Notes under the pieces: model-generated
Seen by the model: the letters and a program-made list of their open reading frames with translations, nothing else
Databases searched by the model: none
What the model was told of the DNA's origin: nothing
Program-made: the position numbers and the translations under genes
In this document: positions 45,361 to 55,980 of the stretch, one piece after another
Layout: each line of letters opens with the position of its first letter
Numbering within the stretch: the stretch's first letter is position 1
Origin: Ilex aquifolium
Taxonomy: Eukaryota; Streptophyta; Magnoliopsida; Aquifoliales; Aquifoliaceae
Assembly (NCBI GenBank): GCA_951799425.1
Contig: OX637403.1
Span: 22,844,811 to 22,908,810 of the forward strand
Length of the DNA stretch: 64,000 nucleotides
Direction: 5' to 3'

Positions 45361-46218
45361 TATTTCATTATCTGCTTGTTCATTTTCAAAATTTTCATCT
45401 AAATTTTTTGTTACATTATTTTTGTTACTAGTAACAAATTTATCAAGAGATCCTTTTTGAGATTCTATTAGTTGATCTTTTTTTTATTTTTTGTATCCAC
45501 TTGGTTGTCTTCTAGGTGCCATATTATTAATATATTATAACTATTTAACAACCAAACAAACACAAACTAACACAATATATAGTATAGTTAAAATATATAA
45601 CAAAAAAATTTAAAATTATGAAACAATAGAACTTGACTTGAATGATCTCAAATGTTGGCTTTTTGGTTCTAAACCATGTCCCTTATGTTGTAATGAAAAC
45701 TTGAGTTGATGATGGAGGATGTAGTGGAGGTCGAGTTACTGTCAGCGAGTCTGTCACCGTCTTGGCGTCTCACCCTTGTATGTTACCGTGAGTTGGTGAG
45801 TGATCTGTGAGTTCACTGAGTTGAGACTTGAGAGCACTGTGAGAGAGAGAGAAGAAGAAGAGTTTTTTTTTTTGTTTAAGTTTAATGAGAGAGAGAAAAG
45901 AAAAGAAGAATTGTTTTTGTGTTGGTTGGTTTGGTTGGTTTACCGAGAGAGAGAGTTAAAAGTAAGATATGATTTGACTTTTTGATTTTTTTTAATTTGA
46001 TATGACCTTTCAATTCAGCCTTTTTTTTTTTTATATTGTTAATTTTTTTTAGATATTTAATATTTGGATTGAATTATAGGCCTAATGGTTGATTGAGCTT
46101 ATATTTTTATAAGGCTTTTTTTATATGAGTTATTTACAATGTTTAAAAATTTGGGGCCTTCCTTTGAAATGGGGCCTAAAGCCCAGAATTTTTTAAACAT
46201 GCTGTTGGGCCGGCCCTG

Positions 46219-46700
46219 TTCATATTCGAGCTAATCGAGACTATGCACCGAAATCAAATTATTATCCTAGATCATATGCGGTATCTGGGTTTTTTCCCCT
46301 TCGGCTCTGGTAAACAAAAGTATTGCGAAAATGGAGTTTTATTAAACTTTTACCTGGTGGCCTATTCTGGGAACTTGGATGCTGTAAACTGGCAGCTCTG
46401 TTTTGTATCCTATCTTTTCTTTTTCTTTTTCTTTTTTTAAAGAGTTTAAGAACTTGAAAAGTTTCCATTCCAATAGAAAGTGTTGATGAATATTGTTTCT
46501 GTGCTATTGGAATATATCTTATTTTTTGTTGGTGCACTTATAAGAGAACGTGGTCTTTTCTGTGTAAATTATGATTACAATCAGAAATAAGAGTAGCCTC
46601 TAACTCAGCTGGGGGCCAGCCAACCCAATTTAGAGGGTGAGATTGAGTTATGGTTGCGGCTGCTACCCTATCTGCTGCTCAGTTTGAAGTTGTGTGTGTG
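46219..46700. other. Flank between hAT and Mutator-like units
   Basis: No recognisable gene. A homopolymer of about 20 G at 46702-46722 follows. Confidence 0.5.
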
Positions 46701-47335
46701 TTGGGGGGGGGGGGGGGGGGGGACCCCTTCTCTAGTGGGGTCCGGCTCCTATGCGGTTAAATGGAACGTTGCTGTTTCACTGTTTTTTGCAATTTTTTTT
46801 TTATTTTTCCAAACGATCGCTGCTCCTACCTTCATCAAAATCAGGCCCCTTCTGCTACCTTCGGCTTCGACGTTGCCTTCTTTCCCTCTCTCGCTGATCG
46901 CTAACCAGTGACCAGGTTTGTGCTGCTATTTTGAGCTATTGATTTTACGAAAATAGACCTAATTTCAGATTTTGTTACTCACTGATTTCAGATTTGGTTA
47001 ATTACTGAAGTTGAAATTTGGCTCGATATGAGATGATGAATGGGCAGATGTTACTGAAGTGATTGATGAATGGGCAGATTTTGTGGACTGAACTCTCTTT
47101 CTTTTTCTGTTTTTATTTTTTTTTAAATGCTATTGTATAGCACTAGTCAGGATGAAAATTGAATTCAATAGAAATCAATCACTTGTATAATTTGTGATGT
47201 TTATGATCATCATTACATGTTTTCATCAGCATTTGTTCCTCTCTTTGCAAAAACTATTGGCTATGGTTATATTGGAAGATTTGTTTGTTCACAGTATCGT
47301 AGTACATCTAATTCAATTGTTGGCTATAAACTATT

Positions 47336-47524
47336 GAGTAATGCTACACTGATCAAAATTAGGGATCAAATGACATGGCAGCCTAATCAACTTTTCAAAT
47401 CATCTGCCATGTCATTTAATAGGCAAAATAAATAATTGATTAATATTTAGAACAAAACCTTTTCGTCTTCCCCTTTCACTGTAGATACCCATTAGTCGTG
47501 TCTCTCTCTCATCAGACCCACCTT
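47336..47524 (+). repeat. Left terminal inverted repeat of the inner MULE
   Basis: Pairs with 54334-54522 at roughly 90% identity by eye. It could carry a promoter reading inward toward the captured fragments. Confidence 0.9.
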
Positions 47525-47535
47525 ATCCAAAACCA

Positions 47536-48172
47536 CTCTCTGTTCATGTGCTCATTTTCCCTTTACCACTACAAGGCCCCGTTAATTGTATGCTCAAACT
47601 CGCCGAGCTTCTCTTCCTCGCCGATTTCCATGTCACCTTTCTCAACACTAGGGGCTGTTAGTCGAACGAGTCCAAGCCGAGTTCGAGCCGAGCTTGAAAA
47701 GCTTGTTTCTTAATCGAGCTTAAAAAATTGTTCAAGCTTGGCTCGTTTAGGAAACAAGTCGAGCTTGAATGAGCTAAAAACAAGTTGAGCCTGAGCCGAG
47801 CCCGAGTATTTGCACATAAACGAGTCGAGTCTGTCGAGTTTGAGCTGAGCTTGTAGGACTTGTTTTCTAAATGAGCCTAAAAACTTGTTCAAGTTCGGGC
47901 TCGTTTAGAAAACGAGCCGAGCCTAAACGAGCCGAACTCAAGCCAAGCTCGAGTAGCTCAGTTTGATTAACAGCCCCAACACCGACCACATCCACCACCG
48001 TCTCCTCTGGTACACCAACGTTCAATCCCACTTCACTCGTTATCCCAAGTTCCGTTTTGAAACCATCCCACCCACGATCTGGTGATCGGTTCATGGAGAT
48101 GTTTGATGCCATGGAAGCTATTACGTACCCACTTTTCACAGAGATGGTAACTTCCGGGGACCTGAGTTCTAG
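47536..48172 (+). pseudogene. Captured UGT85-like glycosyltransferase fragment
   Basis: Encodes the N-terminal sugar-acceptor part of a plant UDP-glycosyltransferase (GT1): HVLIFPLPLQG, NCMLKLAELLFLADFHVTFL, then after a MITE, DHIHHRLLWYTNVQSHF, RYPKFRFETI, and in a shifted frame RSGDRFMEMFDAMEA and PLFTEMVTSGDLSS. The order and spacing match the first ~110 residues of UGT85-type enzymes such as 7-deoxyloganetic acid glucosyltransferases. The UDP-sugar-binding PSPG box is absent. Damage: the MITE at 47649-47977 and a small frame-shifting deletion near 48070. It starts about 10 bp inside the MULE's left TIR. Confidence 0.85.
47649..47977. mobile_element. MITE (hAT-like) inside the captured UGT fragment
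   Basis: Ends TAGGGGCTGTTAGTC and (other strand) GGGGCTGTTAATC; inside are repeated GAGCCGAGC / GCTCGTTTAGGAAACAAG phrases arranged as inverted repeats. The interrupted codons of the UGT (CTCAACAC...) continue on the right as CAACACCGAC, giving a 5-8 bp duplication that is not exact. hAT is the best guess. Confidence 0.75.
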
Positions 48173-48785
48173 CTTTGATTGGCTGGTGACTTGTATTTCT
48201 TCATTGGATTCATTTGGTGATACATAATTGTTTGCAATAGAGAGTGTGTTTAAAGCACACCCAAATGGTTGTTTAGTTGTAGCATCCAATTCAATGGATT
48301 CAAGAAGAGGAATGCAAATTTTAAGGCCTTTTTTGAACAAGGGATTTCGGGTAGTGGCAATTTCACCTGATTTTGATTATTTGTTGAAGAACACTGTTGC
48401 ACAAGCTTGGTTTGATCGATTAATGAAAGGAGAAATCGAACCTGGGGAGGTTTCTTTGGGTCAGAGCGTCTCAAATTTGCTTAGGCTTTGTTTATTATAC
48501 AAGTTTGATGGAATTTACATAGACGCAGATGTTATAGTTGTGAAGAGTTTTGGGAATCTAGAAATTCAATAGGAGCACAGACTATTGATCTTGAAACTAG
48601 AAATTGGAGTCGATTGAATAATGCTGTGATGGTATTTGATCAAGGGCATCCACTTCTTTACAGGTTCATTGAAGAGTTTGCACTCATTTTTTATGGGAAT
48701 AAATGGGGTCACAATGGCCCTTACTTGGTTTCAAGGGTTGTTTCAAGGGTGAATGGAAGACCTGGATTTAATTTCACTGTATTTA
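48173..48785 (+). pseudogene. Captured GT32-like (DXD) glycosyltransferase fragment
   Basis: Matches the sugar-binding DXD region of plant GT32 proteins of the At4g19900 / alpha-1,4-galactosyltransferase-like type, which act in the Golgi: CISSLDSFG, FAIESVFKAHPNGCL, NSMDSRRGMQILRPF, LLRLCLLYKFDGIYIDADVIV (DAD metal/sugar motif), then after a frameshift near 48560, RLNNAVMVFDQGHPLLYRF, GNKWGHNGPYLVSRV and GFNFTV, where similarity ends. TAA at 48225-48227 also breaks it. It continues the reading frame of the UGT fragment before it. N- and C-terminal parts of the parent gene are absent. Confidence 0.82.
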
Positions 48786-49084
48786 TCATCTCATTATATT
48801 TATCTTCTTCTTCTTCTACAATGTGTTGGGGATTACTGTATGTGGTTATGAACCAACTCAGTTCATTCCATAGTTTTACTCATGTAAGAAAATGTAAGAA
48901 AAATTATCTCAAGTTTTAGATAGACCATAATCACAAGTTTTAGATCATTTGGAAAGTTGTTCCATATGTATCTTCTGCATTATTCGAAACTGCAAATAAA
49001 AGAACAATTTTCCAACAGTTCTTGTCCTTATCACATTCATTTTGTGGGATAAGGAATTTGATGATACCAAGAAATTAATTCCAA

Positions 49085-49540
49085 GTATGAGCTCTGCCAG
49101 GGAGGTCAGATTAGGAGGTCAGCTCAGACCTCCAAAGCTCAGAAGTCTAGACCTCAGGTCCCTCCCCCGGAGAAAACAATCGAGGAAACATGAGAGAGAC
49201 AGCTGGCTACTAGCAGGCTCCCCTGAAGTAAGGGAACGCTATAATCAAGGCTCTAAACTCTCAACTAACCAAGATCTTCTCCCACCCATTCAGCGAGATC
49301 TCACGAACAAACGGCTAGAATCCCGGAGCAGATCCCTTAGACATAGGGAATGAACTATAAATATTTTACAATGCCTCCATTGAAGGCAGAACCCGGGCAG
49401 TAGTAGAAATTCTTTGTTAATTCCCTTCGCCATCAATAAAGAGAAAGGAGTGACTCCATTAGAGAGTGGATTAGCCGAACTCACGAGCTGGTGAACCACT
49501 ATATTTTCACTGTGTTGCACACACTACACCTCTGATAATT
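49085..49540 (+). other. LTR-like segment inside the MULE
   Basis: TATAAATATTTT at 49350, AATAAAGAG at 49434 and a GCCGAACTCACGAGCTGGTGAACCAC-like tail (in part) resemble the R-U5 of an LTR. No partner LTR, primer site or clear TSD was found; it may be a solo LTR or TRIM. Confidence 0.35.
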
Positions 49541-50095
49541 AGAGCATTCACCTTTTATTTCACGAACCTTGTAGTTCAGATTCGTTCCTTGCCATTGCAT
49601 TCAAACTCTCAGCTCATTCACGTGAAAAAGCACCATCAGAATTAAAATTCTTTGGTTGACATTTAGAAAGTTAGGACCATTACTTGAACGTGATCTTTCT
49701 ACAGACTCATGTTGTTCCATGTTTAGAAAGTAAAATTTGATTGTCTATCACCTCATTATAAAGTTCTTATCATCACTTAGGATAAGCCTGAATCTATTAG
49801 TGCTGAGTATTTTTTCCTGCTTCTAATTTTCTGGCACCTGTTGTTTAGCCATATGTCTACAACTGCATTATCATATTCGTGTTTTTCGATTCTCTGTATC
49901 ACTTTGATCAGAAAACATCAAATGTAGCTAGTATTTGCAGCCTATTTAGAGGCCTGATAAGTGATTATTATTCTTTTCCTGGAGTTATATATCAGATGAA
50001 TAACCAATCTACCATCTTCCAGTTCAGCTAAATACCAGAGAACCAAACACTAAGCAAAAGCTAGACAAACAACACAAATCTTTTGCTACAGCCAT
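49541..50095. other. Non-coding interior of the MULE
   Basis: Nothing recognised. Confidence 0.5.
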
Positions 50096-50099
50096 CTTC

Positions 50100-50298
50100 A
50101 CCTCAATAGGTAAATTAAAACCAATAGAAAAATCAATAGATCTCCTAGAAAGCACAACATAGTTAGCCAATCTATCAACAGCACAATTGGCTTATCTAAA
50201 AATATGAGAAATCTGGAAATGTCCATAGCTATCAATAACTCCTTAATCTGAACCAAGAAACCCAAAAGAGGCCAAGCACACTCACATATTCCCAAAAC
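50100..50298 (-). pseudogene. LINE-type RNase H C-terminal fragment
   Basis: Two adjoining minus-strand frames read PLLGFLVQIKELLI, then SYGHFQISHIFR (stop) ANCAVDRLANYVVLS. This is the end of an RNase H domain as in plant L1 ORF2 or related host RNase H genes (compare HSYREGNTVADSLANQG in the LINE at 40098). One frameshift and one stop. Short and isolated. Confidence 0.6.
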
Positions 50299-50319
50299 AA
50301 AAATATACGAACCCAAAAA

Positions 50320-51214
50320 ATTAATCTAATACATCATAACTCCATTTCCAAAACAAAACAAAACAAATAAAAATTTGTTTTCTTTGTCTTCCATTTGACT
50401 TTGAAGTTGCACCAAAAATTATTGTATTTTCCTCCGCATTGACTTTTGCCTACACAAACCAAATTAATAGATCTTAAAACTGTATATAAATGGATCCAAA
50501 AGCTGTTGAAAAATCAAGAAAACTAATAGAACTTAAAATGGTATATAAGGAGTTTATAACTCACTTATTGGCTTGGACACTCTGAACCACCCTTGCCAGC
50601 ATCTCCATCCCTTCCTGAATTTAGGCTTCCCTATAGATAGCAACAATTCGAAAGAAAGTTAAAGTGCATGGAGATGTGAATTAGATGAAAATTAACAAAT
50701 GAATATCGTACCGGTTGTTGTATGATATTAGAAAATTATGTAGTATCATTGATTCCAAATATTGTTGTAGAGTAGGAAACATGAACCATTCCATATATAC
50801 CTCTCCAAAATGAAAAGTGTTGAGCCTAATTTTCAAGAACACATGTTAAATGCAACCCACATTTTCTATTAAATAAAACAAATATGACATACCTGTAACA
50901 TATTTTGGTGTGAAAACCTAGAGTGTGGCATGTTGTCCATTGTATATCCACCTCTATATTCATGTGCTGAAGGAGTAAAGTTGCTCCCATACAAGGAGGG
51001 TGGGCTGGCCTACATAACACATAATACACCACAATTAAATAAAAAACTCAAAGTAAAATGTTCAATATAATTGCTCAAATTAGCAAATACAATCTTATAT
51101 CTTTAATGCAATGCTTTGTTGAGTCTCAACTATGTCAACAACTTCCGTACTTAATGCATCATCAACGTTACCAATTATGTTGCCTTGGACCATGTTAGAA
51201 TCCTACAAAAAAAT
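50320..51214. other. Non-coding interior of the MULE
   Basis: AT-rich; may include 3' untranslated sequence of the FAR1-type gene. No feature recognised. Confidence 0.5.
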
Positions 51215-53499
51215 TTATAAAATTAGCAATGTTAACAAAATAAAAAGAATTAATTTAAAAATCACATAATTCAAATATTTCACACCTTCACATAATTCCC
51301 TGCATTTTTGGTATTTGTCTTTACTTCTAACTTTTTTTTTCTTTTCCTCATTTTTTCTAATTTCTTGGTCGACCTTAGATTGCTTCCTTTTATATGGTGA
51401 TCGCCCTTTATTACGAACTACCACTGGAGCAAGTATATTTGCATTCTCTTTTGATGTTGGATTAACATCACTACAAGCATTGGTTTCCCCAACATTCATA
51501 TTGGTAGTAGGTTGACTACTCTTACCAACACAATCATATTTGTTTAGGTCCATTTCCAATTCATTTAGCCTCTGCATCAATAAATTGGTCTTTTCTTCAG
51601 AATCAGTTGCCAAGTCTGCAACTTGATAAAATGTATTACACATCTTGTCAAAATGGCATGCTTCAGGTTTGACACTCCAATCATCATAACTAATCTTCAC
51701 CTTCGTGTGACACCTCTTCAAAATTTTCCTCCATCGCCGAATGATGTATTTTTCTGGAGTCACTAAATCTTCTTATGAATTAGCACTGTGATTGCATGTT
51801 GACATAGAATGCCCCTAAATTCAAACAAATGACAATTGCACTTAATGTCACAGTCATCATGAATTAAAGAAACTTTGAAAGATGCACGCCGAGATGACTC
51901 CCCAACCTTTATATCTTCAGATATTTCATACTCTGAAAAAGAATCATTATATTTAACCGAAGACAATTCACAATATAACTTCCCTGTTAATTCATGTTGA
52001 AACTCTTTAAATTTTGCAGTAGTATAAGCATCTTGAAACTGCTTCTCCATGTCATAATGAGTTACACAAGGAATCCATGAATTATAGGAGTTGAACTCTT
52101 CTTGGTTCTCTTTTTCTACCTTGCTTCTCAATGCATTTTCATACTGTTCAACAAATTGTTTTAATGTAGTTTTGGAATTGACATATCTATCAAAAAATGG
52201 ATGCATGCTCTCACTGCGTTGTGTGGTAGACATTCCTACCCCAAAAGTATCTTTCACAAATGCTGGCACCCATCGACGCCTCTCATCATACAATCCAAGC
52301 AACCATTCATTGCTTTCAAGATTATATTTCTTAATCATTTTATTCCATCGTTCTTCAAATTTTTCATTGGTCAAACAGTCATATACAACACTTTGCAATG
52401 CAAACTTGATTGACTCATACTGTTTATAACCTCTCAAATTTTTTGGCAACTTTTTCATTATATGCCACAAACACCACCTGTGGCGTGTATTGGGAAAAAC
52501 AAATCTCAATTTCCTTTTGCATTGTATTGTCTTGGTCCGTAATTATAGTATTTGGAGTACGAACAGACATGCAAGCAACCCAAGGTTGAAATAACCAAGT
52601 AAACGTCTCAACATTCTCGCTTGATACCAATCCGCATCCTAATAAAGTCGATTGACCATGGTGATTGACCCTGACAAAAGAAGCAAATGGCATGTCATAC
52701 TTATTCGTTAAACATGTGGTGTCAAATATAATGACATCACCAAACTCCTCATATGATGCTCTACTCCTAGCATTTTCCCAAAATGCATTTCTTAAACGAC
52801 ACTCATCATCCAAATCCATCATGTAGAAAAAGTTTGAATTATTACCTTGCATTTTCAGGAAATATTTGTGAATCGCAGTAGCATCTCTTTCCCCAAGCCG
52901 CAACCGTCTTACTTTGTCAATAAAATTTCTACAATCTTTCTCCAAAAAGGGAACATTCTCATGCCCACCCGCTTCAACCACAATAGAATTAAATTTCTTG
53001 TTAATCCGAATTCCAGCTCTGTCATTCATTTCAAGTCTTCTTTTGATGTATGGTCTTATTATCCTGTTGCATCGATAGAAATGAGATTTGACCAGACTCA
53101 ACCGATAGTTATGTGCAAGCATGATGGAAGTCACTCGTCACTTGCCATCGGGACATATAGTTGCTCTCAACTTAGCTTTATAGTCAATTTTGGTGATTGG
53201 ATGCATTTGTAAGCATTTCTTGATGTAGACTTTGACTTTCCCGAACGAGAACATGCAAATGTCACATATCTTAGCTCTCCATCATCTCCCTTTGACGATG
53301 TTCTTCTTTTTATGGGAAACCCTAGGCCATTACCATATCTTATGAAGCACTCTATTATTTCGTCAAATGTATTAAACACCATTCCCAATTTTGGCTCTTC
53401 TATTTTTTCTTCTACATTGATTGTATTATCAACTTCCTTCTCATGAGTATTACCATCCATCTCCATACTTGCATAGCTAATTGGAATTTCTTCTTCCAT
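51215..53499 (-). pseudogene. FAR1/FHY3-type MULE transposase, decayed
   Basis: ATG 53499 (MEEEIPISYASMEMDG) opens a FAR1 DNA-binding domain (FNTFDEIIECFIRYGNGLGF, IKRRTSSKGDDGELRYVTFAC). After a frameshift come ICPDGK-stop-RVTSIMLAHN, a FAR1-linker (MQGNNSNFFYMMDLDDE) and the MULE transposase core (GDVIIFDTTCLTNKYDMPF, FVRVNHHGQSTLLGCGL, FTWLFQPWVACM, IITDQDNTMQKEIE; then WCLWHIMKKLPKN). The SWIM zinc finger follows (IKCNCHLFEFRGILCQHA), then PEKYIIRRW and a basic, coiled C-terminus. Breaks: frameshifts near 53205, 52500 and 51765, plus TGA near 53125. All domains are present in order, so this was the element's own transposase, with catalytic aspartates visible in FDTTC and TDQD. Confidence 0.88.
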
Positions 53500-53532
53500 T
53501 CCTATCCAATAAAAAAAAACATAGATAATCAA

Positions 53533-54333
53533 AGAACATAGAAATAGTAGACTGTCAATGCATTCTCAAGAATTTTGTAAGCTTCCTATATTGACTCACA
53601 AAGCTTTAATCACTAAATTATGATTTTGTTTATCCGTCTTCCAACCTTTTTCGCCCATCACAAAGTTACAAAAACTAAAATCTATCAAAATCAATTTATG
53701 CGTGTATGTGCGTGAAACCCAAATTAAACACCAATTGTTGTGTGTGGGTGGGTGTGTGTGCTGCTAAGGGTTTGTGTTTGTGTGCGTGCGTGTGTGTTAA
53801 ACAGCCATAACAAGTGAATAATCACCCATATATCACCAAAGAAACAAAACCCACAAACACAAACCACTAAAAAATACCCTTAAAACCCCAAGATTCGAAA
53901 CCAAACAACATAACACAATTAAGCAACAAAATATCTCAAAACCACCAAAGACCCATGAATCTTGACAAAGAATCCATACCTTTTTAGATGAAAACCAAAA
54001 GTTTTAATAGAGAGATCACGTGTGTTAGACAAAACCCAGTATTAGTCGTCCAAATGAAGATTGACGATAAAAGTCAACTGATGACTTGTGAACAGTGGTT
54101 GGTTGATGCAAGAAACGATAGAGAGAGAAGGAGGAGAGGGTGACTGAGTTGCTTTTATTGGAATTTTTTGTGTGTTTGTGTTCGTCGCCTAGTGTGTGGT
54201 CGTCGCCCAGTTTGTGAAGAAGACACAAAAGCCAACTTTCTTGATTCTCTGAGGACAGTTTCCGGCGAGAAACTGGCGGGCTCCGGTGGGGTTTTGGCGA
54301 AACTTTCAATATTAATTAAGTGAGAGAGAGAGA
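53533..54333. other. 5' leader region of the FAR1-type gene
   Basis: Between the transposase ATG and the right TIR; contains a TG-rich microsatellite at 53735-53795. The 94-codon minus ORF at 54025-54309 has no domain and is probably leader. Confidence 0.5.
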
Positions 54334-54522
54334 CGAAGGTGGGTCTGATGAGAGAGACACGACTAATGGGTATCTACAATGAAAGGGGAAGACGAAAAGG
54401 TTTTGGCATAAATATTAATCAAATATTTATTTTGCCTATTAAATGACATGGCAGCTGATTTGGAAAGCTGATTAGGCTGCCATGTCATTTGGTCCATAAT
54501 TTTGGTCAATGCAGCATTACTC
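54334..54522 (-). repeat. Right terminal inverted repeat of the inner MULE
   Basis: Inverted copy of 47336-47524; the transposase gene reads inward from here, so its promoter probably lies in or next to this repeat. Confidence 0.9.
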
Positions 54523-54531
54523 TAAACTATT

Positions 54532-55311
54532 TGAAGCTAAACATCTTTATGCTCATTTACTGTCTCAGCTTCATCTCTTCCAGCTACATTCTCATTCAAA
54601 ATATAACTAATTTCAGATTTGGTTAATTACTAGAGATTGGTTAACTAAAGGACTATGAATCAAAAAAAAATTAGTCGAAAACATACGTATGAGTTGTGAT
54701 GTAATTCTAAAAGTATCACTGATTATGTGGCAATTCATAATGACGAAACTCTCATGACCTTTATTAGTTGTTGGTTTTTGTTGGGAATTTTTCGTGATGG
54801 TTTGGGGCTTGCACAACAACCTCTTCTCCCCCTTAAAACCAATCACAGCACAACAAGTCCACAATATTTGCTTACATATGTTTTGCTGCTGTGCTGCTAT
54901 GTTTGCTGTAACCTCATCAAGAATACTCCCAGCACTGCAGGGATTGTCTCTTTTTTGAATGCTTCTGTTTTGCTGATGTGCTGTTATGTTTGCTGCAACC
55001 TCATCAAGATTGCTGCTATGTTTGCTGCTCTCTTTTTTGAATGCTTCTGTTGTGCTGAATATCATTATACTGAATATATTGTTTGTGCTGAATGAATTAA
55101 AGGGCTGCTGCATTTTGCTGAAGTTCATTATGCTGAATATATTGTTTGTGCTAAATGAATGGGCTGCTGCATTGATGAATATATTGTGAAGTTCAGTAAG
55201 CTGAAGTTTATACCAGCATTGCTATAATGAAATTAATGAATGTAGAGTGAACATTTTGCTATAATGTTGAGTTTTAATACCATTGTCCTTTCGTGTTTGT
55301 AGTGTTGAAGA
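54532..55311. other. Non-coding, repeats of GCTGAATATATTG type
   Basis: Short direct repeats such as TGCTGAATATATTGTTTGTGCT (in shorter overlapping parts, 55067 and 55130) and GCTATGTTTGCTG (54895, 54975, 55012). No coding support. ATTTCAGATTTGGTTAATTA at 54609 also occurs at 46988, consistent with both flanks belonging to one older unit. Confidence 0.5.
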
Positions 55312-55575
55312 ATGACATCTTCAAGCACGGCAACAAGCAGCGACGAGTTAAGATATCGCAATATGCAATGCACCATTTGTAGCAAAAGAGTGATTATCAA
55401 AATTTTCGAATCTGAAAAAAATCTTGGGAAACTATACTGCAAATGTCCGGACGAGGGATGTCAATTTTTTAAGTGGATGACTTCTACTACTCTGCCTTAT
55501 TCGGAAATTACAAATGAAAGGATAGATGTACGACGAATTGAAGAAGATGTAATGACATTGAAGATTGAAGATTGA
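55312..55575 (+). CDS. Small GRF-type zinc-finger protein (87 aa)
   Basis: MTSSSTATSSDELRYRN is followed by CTICSKRVIIKI, GKLYCKC and GCQFFKWM, which fits the GRF zinc finger (C-x2-C...C...C with the aromatic FF.W ending), a nucleic-acid-binding module found in plant small proteins and some transposon ORFs. It ends in an acidic, possibly helical tail with TGA at 55573. ATG 55312 follows a CAG-like acceptor sequence (TTTGTAG), so an upstream exon is possible. It lies tail-to-tail with the deleted FAR1-type gene. Function unknown. Confidence 0.6.
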   Translation: MTSSSTATSSDELRYRNMQCTICSKRVIIKIFESEKNLGKLYCKCPDEGCQFFKWMTSTTLPYSEITNERIDVRRIEEDVMTLKIED

Positions 55576-55980
55576 AGAACTTTGTAAAATAGTTCAACGT
55601 GTTTAGGCAAAAGAATGAGCAATGAAGTAATATATGTTTGTAGTCACGTTACTAGTGGTGATACTTTTGTTTGTGATTCTAGTGAAGTAGAGATGTAAGA
55701 ACAATGGTGTATTGATGGAACTTGTGGGTTTAATTTGAATGAAATTGTTGGTTTTATTTAGTGTTGTGATGGAACTTGTGTTGTGAATCAACTTGTGTTG
55801 TGACTTGGAAAAAAGATTATGTTCATAAAAAAAGATCACATTCATTAAAATAAATGGCGCATAATGATCCAAAAGAACACATTCATTAAAAATACAAAAT
55901 AAATGGTTTTCAACAAAATGATCCAACAAGCAACTAGTAGCCACCAAACATCCTTATAACTGCTGATCCCCTAAGCATCC

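Larger units (their letters stand above)
38404..45522 (-). pseudogene. hAT transposase (zf-MYM1-like), split by LINE, decayed
   Basis: ATG 45522 begins MAPRRQPSGYKK, then an E/I/N-rich expanded stretch, then a TTF-type part (IYDPSHWETIDTKLRDLLVE, FPRDEHSRHFS) up to HYIRK at 45001. After the LINE, frames resume at 40083: LKNHERTNEHI, then a DUF4371-like region (VTYYSIILDCTPDASHQEQ, CLFDKLIDVISNLELDIND, GQGYDNGSNMKGKH), CHNLNLILCDMA, and the intact stretch [20 protein letters not shown] (38703-38954), ending near FLFNLEKLKSL. Many in-frame stops, so it was dead independently of the LINE. The hATC domain is missing. The usual length is near 800 residues. Confidence 0.85.
38404..46218 (-). mobile_element. 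hAT transposon, 3'-truncated and split by a LINE
   Basis: The right end reads GGGCCGGCCCTG at 46207-46218 (element start CAGGGCCGGCCC on the minus strand), a hAT-type end. Behind it on the minus strand is a zf-MYM1-like hAT transposase. The other end is missing: homology stops at ~38404 against the gypsy gag, so the C-terminal hAT dimerisation domain and second TIR are lost. A LINE occupies 40098-44986. Confidence 0.8.
47336..54522 (-). mobile_element. Mutator-like element with captured gene fragments (7.2 kb)
   Basis: Inverted repeats of about 190 bp (47336-47524 and 54334-54522), each starting GAGTAATGCT and sharing CAAATGACATGGCAGCCTAA and CATTAGTCGTGTCTC, are flanked by a perfect 9-bp duplication, TAAACTATT (47327-47335, 54523-54531). 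Inside on the minus strand is a FAR1/FHY3-type transposase, reading from the right end; on the plus strand next to the left end are pieces of two glycosyltransferase genes. Transposase plus acquired host exons makes this an autonomous-type relative of Pack-MULEs, now inactive. Confidence 0.92.

Noticed and set aside
45115-45460. Plus-strand Phe/Ile/Ser-rich ORFs resembling a membrane protein
   Set aside because: They are the antisense reading of the GAAATA minisatellite in the hAT transposase N-terminus.
46702-46722. Run of about 20 G (also 19446-19463) as a quadruplex element
   Set aside because: Pure homopolymers at positions prone to sequencing or assembly slippage; no conserved context.
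54613-55128. ORFs of 171 codons (minus) and 122 codons (plus)
   Set aside because: Overlap each other over short direct repeats (GCTATGTTTGCTG); Cys/Leu-rich artefact with no domain.
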